From NCBI GenBank assembly GCA_037576195.1, contig CM075103.1, positions 15,810,001 to 15,874,000 of the forward strand: a stretch of DNA of 64,000 nucleotides, given 5' to 3'. Position 1 is the stretch's first letter, and every line of letters begins with the position of its first letter. The position numbers were made by a program, and so were the translations under genes. The notes beneath the pieces are model-generated. The model did no database searches, had not been told where the DNA came from, and worked only from the letters and a program-made list of their open reading frames with translations. The DNA comes from Phytoseiulus persimilis (taxonomy: Eukaryota; Arthropoda; Arachnida; Mesostigmata; Phytoseiidae). Positions 51,501 through 63,678 of this stretch are shown one piece after another.

Positions 51501-54500
51501 TTCGAACCTCGTTCGAAACTCATTGGTGCGTCCTCCGACTAGCGACTGGCTTCGGGATCTCCGATTCCATGTGGGCCAAACCATTTTCCCGCGTTTCCCG
51601 GACATGTCCCTGAGCTTGGGAGCTGTTCTCGTGAGAGATATCGCAACGAAAACAACGAAATTCCTCCGAGCGGGCCGCGACAACCCGCTCAACTGGTTGT
51701 TCACTGTTTCCAAGAATAATATTCGCCGCAGTTGATGTGCTCATGCAAATTTCAATTGTGCTCGTTCACACTTGCGCACACGCTCAAACAAAGTCGCCGG
51801 GACCGGCTCGAGACGGAGCAGTCTCGAGATTTTCGCATTCGAGCAGCCGTCGTTGAAACATTCATTTTTTTGTTCATTATCCTATTGATTTACTCCTCCA
51901 TCCAGGCGAATACCGAAAAGGACAAAATGTAAACAGTTGATGTGGGAGCGCTGTGTCGCTACGGCGCTAACTCGCTACAATCTTCAACGCAAACAAATTA
52001 ATATGCACCCACCCTCATGGTCGTCCCTCGGCTCGGATACACAGGAAGCCGCCAGTCAGTGGTGCTGGTCGCAACGCGCGAGTCTCTGAGAGAATTGCGG
52101 AACACCCGACCCGGCGAACAGCCTACTCGGGATGGGGGAGTGATCGCTGGGAACCGGTGTGACTGTGTTTTGACTTTCCCAGCTCAAACGAGAGGAAAGA
52201 TACTTAATACGATTTGTGAGGATGTTCCGAAGGTGACGAAGGATGGCACGTGGAGATAGCGGATTAGGGAGCTCGCGAGCTAGTGCCAAGGATCGCGGGT
52301 TTGGTCTTGGGCGTTTGCAAAGGCACACAATGCCGAGGCTCATTCCCTGTTCCTTTCGTTGTTCTCTCGTCGCGCAGACTTGGCGTGACCGAGCCGTGAC
52401 ACGAACGGATTCGTCTCACTTAACTTTGTTGTGAGTGCTGTGGGAATCGTCCGCCAGAATCCAGTCCACCGCGAGAGGAACCGTTGGCATCGGACGAGTG
52501 GCTTCCTCGCGCGGAAGAAGCTCTCCGAACGCAGCAACTTTCGGTCGTCAACTCGCTGGCCGAGCGCTTCGGACTGACCAGTTGATCTGCGTCAGGGGTT
52601 AATCAAGCATTCCATGCGATCTGTAGGAGTGCGCTTTCACAGGAAGTGGGACAACGTTGGCGCTGTTGCAGCAGAGGTCTACTTTTGGCCCTCTCGGTCA
52701 TCACGCAAATGACCGACTGCGCTGCAGCTATTATACAAGCCGAGCGGAAGGAACTAAATCGCCGAGCCGGAGGTGACTGTGCTCCTGTTGTTGTCGGAGG
52801 TGGTGCCATCCGGACCGGTCAGCTCCAGTGACATGGGGCCAGACGGGCGAACGGGACCGCTGAGGGACTCGGAGCGCTAACCCGGACTTTTGTCGGACAG
52901 GATTACAGAGTTACTGCTCTTGCCTTGCGGGCCATTTGAACGGAATCCCGGGCTATATGTTTGCCTTCCGGCAACTGTACATCCCTCTCCGTTCGTTCAC
53001 CGTCGCCTCCAGTCTCCTCCTGGGCGTTTCCTTCCCTCTAAACATCTTGTTCCAGCACTTGTTGTGAGCTGTCCGTGTGGCACGACACCCCGACGCGCAG
53101 GAGCCTCCCAACAAGCTTACACCGATCCTGAACCGAGCAGAATCCTTATTTATGGAACATTTCCCTATGTCGGGGAACGGAGACGAGTTGGATGGCCAAC
53201 ACCGATTTCTGCTCAAGTTCCTCGAATCGCAACTCGGCGCGCTAAAACTTCGTTTTGAAGCGATCCCCCAAGACGTCGGCTCTGTTTGTTTCTTGCGTTT
53301 TTCGGTTTTCCTCGCTCGTTCCGCTCGGCGAAATCTCCACCCCCGCTCCGCCGGCACGTCGTTCGCTGAAGTTTTGCTCGAAAAACAGCAGATTTCAATT
53401 CTTGACGTAATCAACGTCAGCATCGAACGGCGAGATTTTTTTTTCCGGAAATCTCCGTCGTCGCTCACGCCAGGGTCGGCTCCGCTCGCTCCGATGTGAC
53501 AGCGACTCAATCTCGCAAGAAGAGGACCGGCGGAATAATTGGACGGGCTTGCTGTCTGCTGGCGTGGCGGTCGTAATCTCGAGCGACATTTGTTCTGCGT
53601 GAAGAGAGCTTCAGGGAGGATTCAGAAATCAGCCAATTCTGCGCTCAGATAGCGTGCGTGCGCCAGGCGAGTGAGCAGCGAACGGGCTGGCTGGCTGGCG
53701 AGTGAACGTCCGCCCGTTCGAGCGCCGAGCGAAGCGACGAGCAAGCAAGTGAGCACGGTCTGAAACCCCTTGATTGGCTCTGGTTTTTCCGATAAGATAC
53801 AGGAAATTTCCGAATCCACGCGAAGCAAATTGTCAATAGAAATTTTATCCAACTCGAGCTGCCAGCTAGCTGTCTCAATCGACTCGCCTCTCTGGACTTT
53901 GCCCTTTGGCACACAATGCCTTCCATTGTAAGACAGCTTTCAGCAACATTGAAGGAGCTTGTTTCCGTGTGTGAGATGGCGATTTTTTCCAGAGCCACGC
54001 ACTGTTTCTGAGTCTCGAGAAATAAAGCTCCTCGACTTCGACTTCTAGAAACTTAAAGCCTGGATCGTGACTGGTCACCAGTCCAGTAGGTTCTTAGATT
54101 CGCTCCACGTGGATGCGCATCCAACAAAGGGCTTCCCCGCAGAACAAACCTCTAGAACCTCGTCCCCAACCTCATGAAGTATAAATTACTCGATAATACG
54201 ATGGGATCGAGAGTGTTAACGCGGGCAGCCGTCTCATAAACATTGTTTTACGCGTGACCGATGTGCTCAACGTTGGCGGAACAGCAGAGTGGTTCATGTA
54301 AGATGTTCATGAATCACTCGAAAAATGCACGACACAAGACACTGATATTCTCGGATAAGCTGATGTGCCCTAAAAAACAAGACATGCACCAGAATATGAA
54401 CTCGAGCCCTACTATTGCGAATGAATGCATTTCACAGTTCATCGGGTCCTCTCGATGAAAATCTCACCGATAACCCTACGTAGGATACGTTTGATCCGCT

Positions 54501-57500
54501 GGAGTCTAACTTCTCACGGGAAAATCTTCGAAATCGAATGTCTCCCACTTTTCCGCGAGGACCTGAGAGAAGAGCAGAGGAGTCAGTAGAAAGAAATCGC
54601 ACTCACTCTTTTCGATTCGATGCTCCAAATGAGTTATTGAAAATCGTGGAATGAAGACATCCAGCTCAACTATTTTGGTCCGTCTAAAGTCTATGCTGCC
54701 CCGTATTCCCTAGATGGAAGTCCTGAGCGGATTCCCAGAAGCTGCGGTCGGGAGTGGAAACGAACTGTGGCGACGCGTAGTCGGTTCAACTCGAGTGAGA
54801 AGAATTTCCGAGTGCTGAACCTTGGATTGTGTACCTAGTTGTGATGTGCGAGTTTATGACCCAATGTGTTTAACAACTTTTGCAGAACTGGAGTTCGTGG
54901 AGAACGGCAACATTCCACGGAGGCGATTATCACGTCCAATCTACCGATAAAGCCCCCTCCCACACAACACAAGCGAGGTGTGTTTGAAGTATTCGGCTTC
55001 TTTCGAGCCAGGGTGTCGGTTTGCATTCTTGGAGATTGTCGCCCTGAGCCTACCTGACTCACTGGCAAGCGGTTCGGGCTCGAATCGGTAAGAACACTTC
55101 AACGTCTTCATGAGTGACCTGGAGATATGGATCTTCGAGACGGAACGCGAGAGAAAAAATTCTCGACCTCAAAGACGAAGACATCCTCATCTAATGGTGA
55201 CCACCTGGTTGTCTTCCTGCGCTGTCATTCGAAGCTGGCTGGGTGGCTGGCAGGCGGGCACGCTGACCGCAGCGGCAGAAAAAGCTGCTGCTGTTGTTAC
55301 GGCCGCCGGCGGATTATGTGAGTTATGTGAAGCAGATCTTCCAAGTAGGAATGATGCTCTGTGTCAGCGAGATAGCGCGAGCTCGTCGCACATCAAAGCG
55401 GTGGCCGATGGTTCAAAGTTCATATCGAAGCATAAATGATTCGACCCGGAGGAATCTTCTCTGCAGATGAGATTCTCAGATAGAAACGAAGTACTCCGCC
55501 GGTGGAATGACCTAGGAGTCTTGTCTGTTGTTTACGGATCGAATCGAGTTCTTTCGACAGGTTGTCCCAGGATGCGGAATGGCGCAGTGAATCTCCTTTA
55601 GAGCCCCTCGATCCCCACGACGCGCAATCGTGTCCAACGATTCCCCCATTGCGCTCGTTTCTCATGGTCGCTTACTTCGCATGAGGACTCGTACCCGTGA
55701 TTTTCACCCGCACTTCCACGGTAGGTCCTGCTGGCAGCGGGAGTCGGTCGGAGATCTACCCCGACTCTGGCCCCGGCGCAGGCCCGAAGAAAATCGAAAC
55801 CACTCACGATCCATGTCAACCTGGCCGTGCACATGTCCTGTAGACGCCCACCGAGTACGCTCGATCGTTCATATCAATGGGTGCGAGATGGGTGCCGCTT
55901 AGTGTCGTGGAAATTAACTCAACGTATACCGCACGATGCCCCCAAGGCCGACAGGCTCGGCCGATATGTTGCGCAGATGCCAGCACACAGAGGGCTCTTC
56001 CAAATGGAAAATCTTTGCCGCGGCCGCCGAAAGTGAGTTTGCCGGACGTCGCCTTCTTCAGAAACGAGGTCGTTCACCAATTCCGAGAGACGTCCGACAC
56101 CAATCAATGAGCATATTCGTGCGCAGTCTTTCAAATCACATTCCCGAAGGTGTACTGCAGCAATCGACGCCAATATCGGGCCGACGCGTTGACGTGATCC
56201 GCCTCGGTGCTCTAGCAGCCGTGCAGAAGGCGGCGGAACGCAGACGGACAGTGGCGAGTTTCCTGCTCGACGCATTCAGTCGACTCGAGCACGTTGGCGT
56301 CTCGGTGTCTCTTTCTTCATGCGTTCTGGGAGTGGGTTCGGAACGCAGACACCAATTATCCCTTCGACTGTTGCAGTTCAAGCAATTCGTAACTTGGAGC
56401 GAGCGTTCGCAGCGCTGGTTCGCAGTCGGTTGTCTCACGCGCAGAGACAGCAGCAGAGTCCGTACATGATTGTCGGGCCTCGTCGATTTGCGGGGAAAAA
56501 ATCTGGAGTTTTCGTTCTTTGAGCTCATCCGTCCCAGCGCTTTCTCACATTTGCTGAATCGAAGAATCAGGAGATCGCAGTTCACGAAGTCTCTGGATGA
56601 CCAAGCCGGTACGGGGGTGGGGGGCATGTATCATTCCGATGGAAGACTTCCTGCATTAGGACCGCTCAACGTCGAGTCCTGGGTGAGCGATTCCCAGCGC
56701 CGTCCCGCGTGTCTTGGCCTGAGTTATCAGGACGGCTTCCTCCTTAACTCCTGATAAGGCCATCCTCAGGACGATGGATGGAGGGCTCTCGGCGTAACTT
56801 CCGTCGCCTAATTGCAGTCGAGCTTCGCCTGCAGATAGGAGGAGACTCGACATCAATTCTGACCTCGGTTCTCCCGTCATCGAAACTCCACGACCGAACG
56901 GATTCCACCGGATCTCGCTCGAGGTTCAGCGAAAACCGCGGATCGCGGTTTGCTTTCCTCTGACTCCGCTATGAACCCTCGTACGAAACCAAGAGAAAAT
57001 TGATGATGACTCGTTTTTACTGCGGATCGTTCACACTTCTAATGGGTTGTTTGAGTGGGCACTTAGTGGCTAGCGGAGTTCTGCGCTCGATGGAGCTTGT
57101 CGGAACGACTGGGAACGCTCGTTTCCAGCATTCATGTAGCGAGCGAGCAAGCGACCGGCGCTGGTCGCGGCTCTTCCAGATCTGATCGGAGCCTGGCGCC
57201 AGTCTCGTCGACTCGCTGAGAGAAGATCACAGGGCTCAGAGTGAGACCCGCGGGCTCCAAGAGATCCTCGATACGCCGCACATCATCAGACAGTGGGGAG
57301 CGAACGGGCGAACCAAAGTCTACCGTGGCTAGAGAAACAAAGAGACCCGATCACCCCATCCCTCCGTCCACCCCTGCATAGCTCTGTTCTACTCCCACAC
57401 TAGATGAACAACTTCGCGACGTCGGCCAATCAAAGTTAAAAGCTCTCTATTCTCTTTCGACGTCGTCGTCGACTAATGCCTGTTCCGCTGTCTGTCTCGT

Positions 57501-57549
57501 CGCCCTATTCTCGAGTCGGGCTTGTTTGACTTTCTTTCACTCTCCCCTC

Positions 57550-57554
<5 letters not shown>

Positions 57555-57583
<29 letters not shown>
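57555..57583. repeat. (TC)n dinucleotide repeat
   Basis: About 14 TC units on the plus strand followed by ACAG. It resembles a strong splice acceptor with polypyrimidine tract, but the following frame (LPDGFTPFSHAHAV...) matches nothing known, so I call it a microsatellite. Confidence 0.9.
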
Positions 57584-57585
<2 letters not shown>

Positions 57586-57781
57586 AGCTGCCCGACGGCT
57601 TTACCCCTTTCTCACATGCACACGCTGTAGCCACGAACTCGCCGAAAACGCAGTTAATTGAATATCGCTGTTTATATTTGAATTCGCATCCGATCCGAAA
57701 CCGCGCGCATCAATGTCGCCCTGCGACATCCTGCGGGCTCGTGGGCTTCTGCTCTTCTCGCCTGCGGAGTGCTTCTGGATC

Positions 57782-57840
57782 GGAAGCGGATTTCCTGCAG
57801 CTTCCTGGAAGCGGATTTCCTTCAGCTTCCTGGAAGCGGG
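57782..57840. repeat. 25-bp tandem repeat, about 2.4 copies
   Basis: Units 57782-57806 and 57807-57831 share GGAAGCGGATTTCCT and GCTTCCT blocks and differ at one position. A third partial unit GGAAGCGGG follows. Each unit is itself partly palindromic (GGAAGC...GCTTCC). Confidence 0.9.
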
Positions 57841-58337
57841 AGTCTGATATTTGTAGAGGTGTGGCATGACTCGCCCTGCGCGGATCATTCCACGAATCAA
57901 CAGCGCGGAGGGTCCGGGCGCTTGGTGGAAAGTCTGCCGCAATTCGCACTTCTGTTGAATAGGTATGAAAACGGCCATTTCGAGAGGAGAACCGATTCTC
58001 GCGCTGGGCTCTAGATTTCGTTCGGAACTCGGATAAATTCACCCTGAATGCAGGGCAAGAGATGTCACCGATGCAGGACATGAGAAGACACGCGAAACCG
58101 AACGCGTACACTCAGTTGCGAGAAGACAGCGTTTCTTCCGGGAAGCGAGAGCACAGATACTCGATCGTCGACGCTCGGTTTCCTCCTCGTGGCTCGATAT
58201 TTCCAAAGCAACGGATGTGTTGAAGGCCTATCAGCCTCATATCAGATCCGCTGCTAAATCGCGGGCTCTGGGATGATCCGAAATAAAACCCGGACGGTCT
58301 TGAAGACCGCGAGTTCTATTGTGAACGGAGCTTGCAG

Positions 58338-59143
58338 CGTTTTATTCGATTTGATTGATTTTATCTCGATGTTCCATATGCACATATGGTCCATCTCGTT
58401 TCAGGGGTGGAGCGTTTTGCTATCACAGATAATTTTTCTCGATTCACCCAGCATCGTAAGATTTCCTCCGTCCTTCTTATGTCCTTCGGTGTTGAGTCGG
58501 GGTGAAGTCCAATTCGGAACGGGAATTCTTGTGGGTGCTACCTTCCTTCCTCGCATTCCATGACGACGTGTGTGTCGGTTTCAGGTCTCCCGCATATGTT
58601 GCAGTTTACGTCGATAGAAGGCTCGCGGCCATGTCGTTGGGTTCTGGTGTTGAGCATTCCTGCTCTTGTTAACGCCAGAAGCGACTGCCCTGCGAGTTAT
58701 CGTACATATCCACTTGGAAACCTCTTGTCTCTTTGAATTGTCGACGTGTGCTCACAGCGTGCACATTTCTGGTGGATTTCTTGATGAAATCGCTCAGCAC
58801 ACTGGACGAAGATTCCGGTTCGAATCCCTGAAGACTTCCTCTCTCTGCGGGTTTGTCGGCCTACTAAGATTTCACAGTCATACAATGTAGCGCTGTAGTC
58901 ACCGCATCTTACCGCTAGAAGCGAAGGAAGGATTCTTCGTCTCCGCGGTGAAATCGCACGACAGTCGATCGATGCGAGTTTGGAGCTTCGAGGAAGGCTC
59001 TTGGCTTGAGTTACCATTACCCGCTGGTCTTCGGGGCGGGACTTCGTCTCGGTACGCAGTTGCATGCTCAAGGCCAACGCGGGTTGGGACACGTTTGGTT
59101 CAGCATGCATTCGGTCTTGCGTGCACTCATTACGCGCGAGCAT
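58338..59143 (-). mobile_element. Decayed LINE 3' end (minus strand)
   Basis: A second, older LINE fragment in opposite orientation to the one at 25 kb. The right (5') limit is uncertain; LINE-like peptide can be followed to about 58900 and possibly to 59143. The 3' end carries a tail-like ATAAAATCAATCAAATCGAATAAAA (minus strand, 58342-58366). This is preceded by GTGCATATGG, matching GTGTATATGG just before the tail of the first element. Protein homology is spread over three frames. It appears related to, but not identical with, the 25-kb family, since the knuckle spacing and flanking residues differ. No reverse-transcriptase catalytic motif is visible. Confidence 0.8.
58538..58890 (-). pseudogene. 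LINE ORF2 C-terminal pseudogene, frameshifted
   Basis: Reading the minus strand 5' to 3': one frame holds SATLYDCEILVG (58855-58890), resembling the TYGCE-like motif after the reverse-transcriptase domain. After a shift the next frame gives VLSDFIKKSTRNVHA and on to FQVDMYDNSQGS (YDNS codons at 58693-58704). After another shift the third frame gives LALTRAGMLNTRTQRHG and a knuckle, C-x2-C (CNICGRPETDTHVVMEC, 58553-58603), then a stop at 58538-58540. The order YDNS, then RAG.LNT, then C-x2-C...H...C is the same as in the 25-kb element. At least two frameshifts make it non-functional. Confidence 0.82.
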
Positions 59144-59149
59144 ACAGGA

Positions 59150-62100
59150 CGGCTCTCCTGTATGCCCTGTACAGGCGCTCTTTGCAGCAGGACTCCATAG
59201 GTTGTGTGAATGGGTTCAGTTTCTGCTGCGCTCCGCTGAAATTATTTCATCCTGGTCGTAGCGGGCTTTGTGGAGCCGACACTCTCAGTCGGAGTTCGGC
59301 GAGCTGCATACGAAAGCTTGTTGCCCAAAGCGGAGCTCAATACAATCTGTTGAAATCACATGCAGCAGCAGAGCAAGTCGCCTCGAGTGAGGGCCGTACT
59401 TAAACACATCGTTAGAGGCAAGTAATGAACGGCGGGCTGCGGGACTTATCGCAACCGGGTTGTTCCCGGCTTCATTATGGCGGCGAGTTCCATTACTGCA
59501 ATATTAAATTGTTCGTTCTGCAACTTTTACCGAACCCATGTTCCTAATAGTACAGACCTCCGAAGGAGCTTGCCAGCACTCGCCGCAGCCCTGTTGCCAA
59601 GGTAATGTCATGAGCTCCACGGTTTTATCTCTTCGGCATCTTTGGTAAGTAGCGCTCGGGTAGGAACAGCACGAGCAAATGGTGGTCAGAACGGGAACTT
59701 GCCGTGTACGAACGACTGATGAACGATGCGATCTCCGCATGCCCAGCGTTGATTCCGGAGCCAGTCGGCAAAAATAAAGTTCCCCCAAACCAAAGCCGAC
59801 GCGAGCTGCACGGCTCGGATCGACTCATGTCAGATCCGTGAGTTCTTCTCTGTGAAACGATCTCTGCGAGATGATTTACAGCGACGAAGAGTTCCCGAAT
59901 CGTCCGAGTCGCATAATCCTTGGCTAAATACAGATCATCAGAAGCTAATAATCCCTCTCGTCGCTGTCGAGTGTGGGATGAAACACAGTTTAAACACTCC
60001 ACTTCACTCCCCTCCGAAAATACAGCCAACTCTCCCTTCCGTCGCTGGTCTCAGTGAGTAGAATGGCGAGATTCGTCGCTCGTCCCATGAGCAAGCGAGC
60101 GAGCAAACTCTCGGTTCCCAAGTGAGCATCGAATACCTCTCCGCTTTTGAAATCTCGCTCGGAGTCAATTCCGCTACAGTGGATTGCCTGGGAGTAAGTA
60201 GGCAGGTATGATGGCTCCCCCTCGTTGCAAGGCAGCTCGCAGCGCGCCGAGGCAGTCAGGTATCCCTCCCCCCGCTTCCTCCTCGTCCCCTCCCCGACGG
60301 CCCTATGTCCCTGTTGGGACTCCCTCGGCCGGTCGGAGGGATTGATAGCAGCGGAGGGAGCGGGAGTAATCGACAGGGCGACTGACACTAGAAACTCAAT
60401 CCATTGGGAACCGAGCTGCCTAAGTAGAAGACAATTGTGTCAAACGCTTTTTGCAACCGGCCGCAATTGTGGGAAACAGTTTCGCTCATGCACAGCCGCA
60501 CTCCGAAGGCACTGCTCGAAGCACAACAAACTTGTTCTCACTCCAAAAGGGTGGTCGTGATGACTCCACCGTCCTCGGCGTTGAAAGAGCAGAGAGTCTT
60601 CCGTGGATTCGATCGAGTCCCGTGTTCGAGAACCGACGATATTCCGGAAGTTATCTCCGAAAAAATCAGCTTTGAAAAAGTGTTCCGAAATGAACTTTCC
60701 CGCGAGCTTCGAATGACTCCGGTTCAGCGGGGCGCTTCGAGTCAAACCGTATCTAACTTTCTTGTATCAGTTTGGCGCATGGCTCACTCCGCTGCGGATC
60801 CGAGGAGCGTCGACTGCCGTTCGAGGCGGTCGTAGGTTGTGCCATAATTTGAGCGCACCGCATAGTTTCAGTCGATTTGACTTATGGTCGTCCTGAGAGG
60901 AGTCTTAACGGCGCTCCGGGGGGTAGTTGAGCAACTAAATAGCACAGCGGGAAAATGTTCACACGATTCTGATCTGCAGGTGCTCCTCGTTGAGCTCTCT
61001 CTGAAGAGCGCCGTAATTTCGAAGCGCTAAAGATGGGGCTGTTCAACGATGAACTAAGAGCGGAGTGAGCTTTGTTGCCGAAACCTCTCAGGGTTCCGCG
61101 GTTCTTGACCTAACTCGGCTCGGAAGTTCCGATGGGCAGTCTTCGTGGAGTTTCTTCCTGATTCGCCCAACACCCCGTTCACCGATGCGATTCGTGGGCT
61201 CTACGGAATCTGTTCGAAACTCTTTGTGTTTTCCCCTTCGCGTCGAGACGCGCTCGTGTTGCATGCCGACAACGGCCGAATATCGGGAATTCACTCTGGA
61301 TTCGGATTGAATCGAATGTGTTTGCGGCAATTCCAGAGCGGATCAGGAACGAGACGGACATAATCGACGAGACGGTTCGAGATTCGGCCACAGATCCACG
61401 AACAGCGAGAGCGGTCCCTTGGATGGCACGAGGGAAACGGTCGGGCTGTGCTTGATCTGCGCATGATCAATATTTACATGTTCCAAGATGTTTATCTCCC
61501 ACATTCGTGAGATAGGCAGAACGATACACCGCAGCCGGCCCGCCTCTCCCTGAGCCAGTTACAATCAGTGCCAGCTGAAGGCGACGTACTCACTACAGCT
61601 CGAGTCTTTTGAATCTTCGAACAGCCCGAATCTCAGACTTTTTCTTTCCTGCATCGTCGCTGGATCTTAGATCGAAATTCTCGTTTGGAATTCTCCTCCT
61701 TCGCTCGTTTCCTGTCACTAGCGGCCTAACTCGAGATGGAATCCCATTGTTGATGCGGCTCATCTGATGAGTGTATCCATCGTTTCTCTCAGCGGTCGCG
61801 GAGCTCGAACCTCAGAGGGACTTCATCAAAGCAGTCGAGGTGCGGGCGGGCAGGGAAGCGAGCCAAAGGCTTATCAGGGTTCTCTTCCTGCCGAGAATCG
61901 CCCTCTTTGCGCTAGATACGATCTGTGTTGATTGAGTGAAATAGCTGCTTGATCGCTGTGCTTGCGATGAGGACAGTCGTTGCCCAAGTACAGAGTTACG
62001 GTCTTGTTGCATTTCTCTGATTCTTTAAATTTACTGCACAGTTTCTTCAGTCAGAAAACAGAGATCGCGACTCAGAAGTCGGGATTCCGATATTTGGATC

Positions 62101-62490
62101 AGTGATTTTCACTTTTCATTTTCATCGGTAGGAGAGGAAACTGCCGAGAGCAAATTTGGATGATCGGGTGAGAATCGGGAGAGGGGGAGGGGTTTGGAGA
62201 TGACGGGGTGCGAAGATCTCAAACAAAAAGTAGTAACTTCTTGTTTGGAATGCTTCCAGAAAGCCCATCTCCGAGGAGTGTCCCTGGAGGCCGTTCAAAA
62301 AATTCCACAGTCTCTCATTCATGCTAGACTCAAATCGACGCGATGTGGTAATTCCATCGGGTTTTCATAGTTCCCCCCTCAACCTCAACTCCAGTTCGAA
62401 TACTTGGCCAGTGTAGCATGGCCTCTTTGTTTTGATCGCTATGCACGGAGTCGAGTCTTCAGCGGGGCCGTTGGTTATCATGAAGTTTCG
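59150..62490. other. Stretch without recognisable genes
   Basis: Only short unrecognised frames. A minus-strand frame (60029-59625) contains SRSDHHLLVLF near its end, loosely like the SDH motif of LINE endonucleases. It lies 5' of the decayed LINE on the same strand, but the surrounding residues do not support an endonuclease domain. Nothing else is recognisable. Confidence 0.5.
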
Positions 62491-63678
62491 TCACAACGAG
62501 ATATGACCGCACTGTTCAAACGGCACGCCTTCCCAAACCGATGAACCGAAGTAGCTCATTCGATCGGAGAATCTGATTTCAGGATATTCCTCGATGAGCC
62601 TAGATCGGCTGCTCGGTGATTCAGTATGAATTCTTTCCCAGGGCCACAACTGCCGGTTTTGATTAGTCCGTGCGGGCGCATCCAACGCCCTTGTGTAAAC
62701 CTTTTTTGACCGTTTTGCCCAGTCCCGAGGAATACGCCTGCACGATTTCGCGTCGAGTCGATTCTCATTACCATCTTCGTTGTTGTTGTTTTCGTGGTTG
62801 CTGTTATTTGGAGAATGGGCACGTTCGCTCGCCACGGGACGAGCTGCCGCAGCTGCGGGAGATCTCGGCGAGTCTCGGTGAGCTCGTCTCCGGGCCCGCC
62901 CACGCGCCGCCCACCCGCTCGATGTTCGGCGTCTATTGGTCCGAGCCGACGGGACTTGTAGAGCGAGGAAGCGGGATGGGGAACGAAAGGGCGAAAACGG
63001 GGACGAACCGCACCAACGGGGCGAAGGGGCTTTTGTTCCCACCGTCCGAATACCCACCCAAGCCGTCTGTCCATGTATCTGTTGGGCGACTGCTCGGTCC
63101 GCTCCTCCGCCGGTCTCGACGTCGAGAAAGCGGAGGGAATCCGGCTCGAGGGGAGACGCCACGGAAGCTGTGCGCCCATCGGAGCAGCAGGCAACAGGAA
63201 ATGCGGACTGAGTGGAGCGTCTTTCTCCTCTTCCCAAACCCGGCTTCCTTCCTTCCTCTTGCTCGCGGCCCTCCTCGCGTCCTCGTTTCCGAGTCTTCTG
63301 CCAGTCTTTCGGCTTTCTGCGCTCTCTCGCTTTCTCCACGTTCCTCCGCGTCGCCTTATTCTTGGTGCGCTCCGTGGTCCTCGTTTCGTTTCTCTCCCCG
63401 CCGGCTCCGATCCTTCTTCGCGCCGGGCTCTGACTCGCAGAAGAGAACGGAAAACGCAGCAGAGGCTCAGAACGAAGATTGGGAAGAGACGTGCACATTG
63501 AAACGAGGTCGTTCTTCCTCGTCTCATTTCCCTCCCTCGAGCCCGGCTCATTCGTTTCCGCTCTTCTCATCCCGCTCCCCCGCTTATTCCTTGTTCTGCA
63601 CGCTCTCGTCGTGTTCAATTTCGAAGTGTCGCGAGCTTCCTTCCTTCGCTTTCTAACAACCGGGCTCAGGCTTCCCAT
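62491..63678 (-). CDS. 395-codon minus-strand open frame in biased sequence, doubtful
   Basis: From AUG 63678 the minus strand stays open for 395 codons to TGA (62491-62493). The peptide is arginine-, serine- and glutamate-rich, with a long charged stretch (residues about 95-150, with GREEGREQEEGRK), an alanine run, and an asparagine-rich segment (NNSNHENNNNEDGNENR). Low-complexity stretches of this kind occur in regulatory proteins. Against coding: the plus strand is open over nearly the same span (62670-63656, 328 codons) and a second minus frame is open over 62556-63551. The DNA is strongly pyrimidine-rich on the plus strand, which removes stops in all frames. Most likely compositional, with a first exon of a host gene as the alternative. 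Confidence 0.15.
   Translation of the reverse strand: MGSLSPVVRKRRKEARDTSKLNTTRACRTRNKRGSGMRRAETNEPGSREGNETRKNDLVSMCTSLPNLRSEPLLRFPFSSASQSPARRRIGAGGERNETRTTERTKNKATRRNVEKARERRKPKDWQKTRKRGREEGREQEEGRKPGLGRGERRSTQSAFPVACCSDGRTASVASPLEPDSLRFLDVETGGGADRAVAQQIHGQTAWVGIRTVGTKAPSPRWCGSSPFSPFRSPSRFLALQVPSARTNRRRTSSGWAARGRARRRAHRDSPRSPAAAAARPVASERAHSPNNSNHENNNNEDGNENRLDAKSCRRIPRDWAKRSKKVYTRALDAPARTNQNRQLWPWERIHTESPSSRSRLIEEYPEIRFSDRMSYFGSSVWEGVPFEQCGHISL

Larger units (their letters stand above)
47830..58330. other. Stretch without recognisable genes
   Basis: Open frames are short and unconvincing. A TATA-like CTATAAAT lies at 48617-48624, but the frame opening there (AUG 48624) overlaps the box and so is an unlikely product. 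A short plus-strand frame at 51732-51932 contains a hydrophobic run (ETFIFLFIILLIYSSI) that coincides with a pyrimidine-rich, acceptor-like tract ending in CCATCCAG; the hydrophobicity is probably a by-product of T-richness. Repeats are listed separately. Confidence 0.5.

Noticed and set aside
51732-51932. Small protein with one membrane segment
   Set aside because: The hydrophobic run coincides with a pyrimidine-rich, splice-acceptor-like tract; the frame is short, and such peptides arise readily from T-rich DNA.
57555-57869. (TC)n plus CAG as a splice acceptor of a real exon
   Set aside because: The frame after the AG runs into a tandem repeat and shows no domain; (TC)n followed by ACAG is expected occasionally by chance.
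58805-58830. GGTTCGAATCC, a tRNA T-loop-like string
   Set aside because: The flanking bases do not form a T-stem, no acceptor, D or anticodon arms can be drawn, and the string lies inside the decayed LINE.
59625-60029. SDHH-containing minus-strand frame as a LINE endonuclease domain belonging to the decayed LINE
   Set aside because: Only the SDH-like tripeptide fits. The upstream endonuclease motifs are not visible, and the distance to the C-terminal relic is too short for an intact element.
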